A stretch of 19,777 bases of DNA, from positions 53,388-73,164 of the forward strand of contig NPFB01000124.1 in NCBI GenBank assembly GCA_014084085.1, written 5' to 3'. Each line of letters begins with the position of its first letter. Positions within the stretch are counted from its first letter, which is position 1. The position numbers were made by a program, and so were the translations under genes. Below are positions 17,388-19,777 of this stretch, piece after piece. Below the pieces are notes generated by a model. That model searched no databases and was not told the DNA's origin. It saw nothing but the letters and a program-made list of their open reading frames with translations. The DNA is from Hondaea fermentalgiana. Lineage: Eukaryota > Sar > Bigyra > Thraustochytrida > Thraustochytriidae.

Positions 17388-18560
17388 TCTTGCCTCTGCG
17401 GCAGGCTGCCGCGGGCAGCGGGAAAGGGGAGGGGCGCCCACAGCTCCACAGCGCATAAGACCCTAGGCGTGGCCTTTGCGCTCGGGGAAGCGCGCGGCAC
17501 TGCGCCCGGCCTAGCAAAGGTTAGGCGCATTGCGCGTATAGATCTGCGTGCGATTCTGTTCGCGGGCAGAGGGAGGAGTGTGGGTACGTGCCATTAGTAG
17601 GAAAAACGTAGAGGCAACATACGAACGAAAACGCCACCGCAAACCAAGGGAGACTCGGTTGGAGTGAAGTGCTCTTACAGTTAGTTAGTTTATTTATGAA
17701 GGCAGGCATTCGTTCGTTTGGTCGATTGTTGGCCTGAGTGGCCGCGAAAGCGGAGCGGCGGCAGACAAGTATCGACAGCGAGGCAGGCAGGGAGGTAGCT
17801 GTAGGTAGATTTGGCTGCGGCTGCAGGACACATGATTGACAGTGAGGGAGACGAGTCAGCCGCGCGCCTGATCTTGCGTCTTGACTTGTTGGGGTAATAC
17901 GCGAGGGCAACTCGGGAGGGGCGGCCTCCAAAAGTGGGCCCACAGCCTTCCCACAAGAGGACGGAGGCTCTTAAGCATTGTCGCGCCGCTGCGTTCTTCC
18001 GTACTCTCCGCGTGACGAGCGCCGCGCGCCCGCAAGGGGGAGCCCACACACACTTGTTAGGGGCGGTCTTCGCGTGGGGCGCGCGCGAAAGTTGGCCGCC
18101 TCGCGACGCGCGAACTGATCCGCGCGGGCCCTTCGCGGCAGGCGGCGCTGCTGCAGCTCGCGCCGCCCCGTGGCGTAGCGACGCGCGCAGCCCGGCTCGA
18201 GGCCGCCGCGAGTTCTTCCTTCGCCGCCGGCGCCCGCAGCCTCGCGGCAGAGAAGCCGCGTAGCTTCTTAAATCGGCCTGCTAGCTTTCGCTCGCCCCCG
18301 CAGCTACGCCGCCCCTGATGCGATCCTTCGCCGCGACCAACGCGCGGCCCGGCCAGACCGTCGTCCTGCCGCGGTGCTCCTTTTCCCCCGATCTCCCACC
18401 TGCGACACCGCCTCCTTCCGTCTCTCCCTCCCCTCGCAGAGCCTCGTCCGCCGCCAGGCCTCGCGCCGGCTGCGCTGCGCTGTGCTCGCCAGCCAGCCAT
18501 CCAGCCAACAGCCAGCGACCACAGTCCTGTGGTTGCCGGCCAGCTTTCTCCCTTCAGGCT

Positions 18561-18676
18561 TCTTTCTTTCCTTCTTTCTTTCCTTTTCTTTTCTTCTTTC
18601 TTATCTTCTTCTGTCGGCGGCGCCTTCCCCTCCTTCATCCCGCTCTCCCTCCCTCCCTCCCTCCCTCCCTCCCTTC
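18561..18676. repeat. Polypyrimidine tract and (CCCT)n run
   Basis: An almost pure C/T stretch (18561-18611) is followed by a CCCT tetranucleotide run (about 18646-18676). Long polypyrimidine/polypurine tracts of this kind can form triplex DNA. Confidence 0.85.
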
Positions 18677-18785
18677 CTCGCGCCCGCGGTCTTGCCCGCT
18701 CTCGAGGTAGCAACCTCCTTCTCTGGAGCCAGCCTCGCTTTCGTTGTTGGGCTCCGCGGCGCCAGGCTGACCCGCCCAGGGGAGG

Positions 18786-18806
18786 CAGGCCAGGCCAGGC
18801 CAGGCC
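18786..18806. repeat. (CAGGC)n pentanucleotide repeat
   Basis: Four CAGGC units in direct succession. Confidence 0.85.
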
Positions 18807-18870
18807 CAGCATACATCCCTCCATTTTGCATCTAATGCGGATATTTATATGGGCCCCGAGGAGCCGCGCT

Positions 18871-18916
18871 CTGTCTGTCTCTCTGTCTGACTGTTTGTTT
18901 GTCTCTCTGTCTGTTT
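18871..18916. repeat. (CTGT/CTCT)n run
   Basis: CTGT and CTCT tetranucleotides with a short GTTT segment. It resembles the TCTG run near the left end of the window (183-198). Confidence 0.8.
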
Positions 18917-19194
18917 CGTCGCTGTCGAGACGGTCGTCTGAGCGGCGGTGCGGCGAGGAAGGGAGGGCGGGAGGGAGGGAGCGGAGATAGGAGAGCGCTG
19001 TTTTGCCCTCCAGTGCGGCGGCGCGGGGGGCGGGGAGCGGAGCAGAGGGGGCCGCAAGGGTTTGTCGGCGCGGTGGGGGGGGCTGGGGGAGCGGCGCGGC
19101 GAGGGGCGCGTTCTTGCCAAATGCGTTTGCGCTCCGGCGCGCTTCCCGGCGCCTGAAAGGAGATGAGAGGGAAAGCGGTCGAGGGAGGAGACTG

Positions 19195-19230
19195 AGGGAG
19201 GGAGGGAGGGAGGGAAGGAGGGAAGGAAGG
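19195..19230. repeat. (GGGA)n run
   Basis: About eight GGGA/AGGA units. It is a purine-rich counterpart of the CCCT runs at 205-234 and 18646-18676 and can in principle form G-quadruplexes. Confidence 0.85.
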
Positions 19231-19630
19231 GGCGCTTGTGTTCTTGGCGACTGGAGGGAGGGTGCCGGGGAATAGATCGGGAAGAGCGCGGTCCCCACAG
19301 CACCTTTGCGCCCACTGGTCGGTTGAGGCGGGTCCGTGTGGGGTTCGAGGCTGCGGGACCGAGCCTCCGCGTAGAGAGGGCGACGAGCGCGACACAAGCA
19401 GGACGGGCAAATAAAATTCTGAACAGGTCGCGGGCGCCCGCAGCGCGCCGCACAGCACGGCCGGGGAGAGGGGCGGTGAGGGTCGAAAGTACAACTTGCG
19501 GCCCCCGCAGCGCGCCGGCTGCGGAAGCAGAGTGCGGGTCTAACTGCAGATAAACAATCTGCTCATGCTACAATGCAGGCGGGGGCAAAGAAACCAACAA
19601 ACCCGCTTCTGCGCCTGCCGGCCGGCACAG

Positions 19631-19684
19631 CGAGCAAGCGAGCAAGCAAGCAAGCAAGCAGGCAGGCAGGCAGGCAAGCGAGAG
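19631..19684. repeat. (AGCG/AGCA/GGCA)n tetranucleotide ladder
   Basis: A single four-base register changes from GAGC/AAGC through pure AAGC to pure AGGC and back to AAGC/GAGC over about 54 bases. It shows stepwise single-base conversion inside one microsatellite. Confidence 0.85.
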
Positions 19685-19777
19685 CGCGAGGGGCGACCGC
19701 GGCCCGCGCGCGCACGGCGCGGCGCGGCGGCGGCGGAGGGCGCGCTCCCTCCCCTGCGTGCGCGACTGCGGCGGCGG

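Larger units (their letters stand above)
14541..17660. other. Long GC-rich region without recognised genes (left part)
   Basis: Open frames exist in all six frames, for example 14363-15244 (minus) and 15804-16847 (plus). They are low-complexity Arg/Ala/Ser-rich, shift frame between repeat copies, and contain no domain I recognise. No tRNA or rRNA pattern was seen. The region carries repeat-core copies and microsatellites. AATAAA at 15926-15931 (+) has no gene to serve. Confidence 0.55.
14562..19256 (+). repeat. Dispersed, decaying copies of the GCGTTCTTG core, all in one orientation
   Basis: Exact GCGTTCTTG occurs at 14778, 14996, 15615, 16579, 16670, 16879 and 19108. GTGTTCTTG occurs at 15345 and 19248, and GCGTTCTTC at 14562, 14904 and 17991. 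The copies at 14771-14786 and 14897-14911 keep the longer CAGAGATTGCGTTCTT context. Several are followed by a TGCTTC block like the repeat end (for example AAGATGCTTCCTCTGGCATC at 14817-14836, and similar at 14700, 15159 and 16627). I saw no copy in the reverse orientation. They look like scattered remnants of the tandem array, or sites maintained for some DNA-level function. Confidence 0.7.
17661..19777. other. Long GC-rich region without recognised genes (right part)
   Basis: This part is dominated by pyrimidine-rich and purine-rich simple repeats. The 446-codon minus-strand open frame (19397-18057) starts at TTG and encodes Pro/Ser/Arg/Glu runs derived from those repeats, so I do not call it a gene. 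TTTATT at 17689-17694 (minus-strand AATAAA) and AATAAA at 19410-19415 (+) are isolated signals with no recognised gene. Confidence 0.5.

Noticed and set aside
17989..18000. GCTGCGTTCTTC as a 5.8S rRNA fragment
   Set aside because: Twelve bases match the reverse complement of a conserved 5.8S stretch, but the flanks do not continue the match, and it fits the local repeat-core family better.
19340..19362. GGTTCGAGGCT as a tRNA B box
   Set aside because: The B-box match is imperfect and no A box or acceptor/anticodon stems could be paired around it.
18057..19397. 446-codon minus-strand open frame
   Set aside because: TTG start and Pro/Ser/Arg/Glu runs that translate the CCCT, CTTT and GGGA repeats. 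Looks like noncoding simple sequence.

Overview
The window looks like nuclear DNA from a GC-rich, intron-poor unicellular eukaryote. It holds three long uninterrupted reading frames of clearly eukaryotic families: a single-repeat MYB transcription factor, a TOG/CLASP microtubule protein and a CPA1-type Na+/H+ exchanger with a long cytosolic tail. The genes are separated by large spacers full of microsatellites. A broken run of 42-residue kinesin-light-chain-type TPR repeats and the compact coding style fit a thraustochytrid-like stramenopile. That placement is inferred from style and not proven. No bacterial operon features, tRNA, rRNA or CRISPR array were seen.

Layout. Positions 1-1447 are GC-rich simple-sequence DNA that probably holds the promoter and 5' leader of the MYB gene (1448-3253, +). 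A spacer follows, with a probable poly(A) signal at 3516. Next come a TPR relic with an in-frame stop (3889-4305, +) and a 23-base poly-G run (4379-4401). The TOG-domain gene lies on the minus strand (8413 down to 5219). A 2-kb divergent spacer (8414-10460) separates it from the exchanger gene (10461-13517, +).

From about 13.6 kb to the end I recognise no protein-coding gene. This part holds an approximately 305-322 bp degenerate tandem repeat (three clear units, 13611-14540). Its core word, GATTGCGTTCTTG, then recurs in shorter and more degraded form to about 19.26 kb, always on the same strand. I count 13 exact copies of the 9-mer GCGTTCTTG between 13709 and 19116 on the plus strand. I found none before 13.6 kb and none in reverse orientation. 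This one-way motif field is the most unusual structure in the window.

The three intact genes have no obvious shared pathway: one acts on transcription, one on microtubules or cilia, one on membrane ion balance. The only architectural link is that the TOG gene and the exchanger gene are divergent and may share the regulatory spacer between them. All statements come from reading the sequence; no alignment or database search was run.
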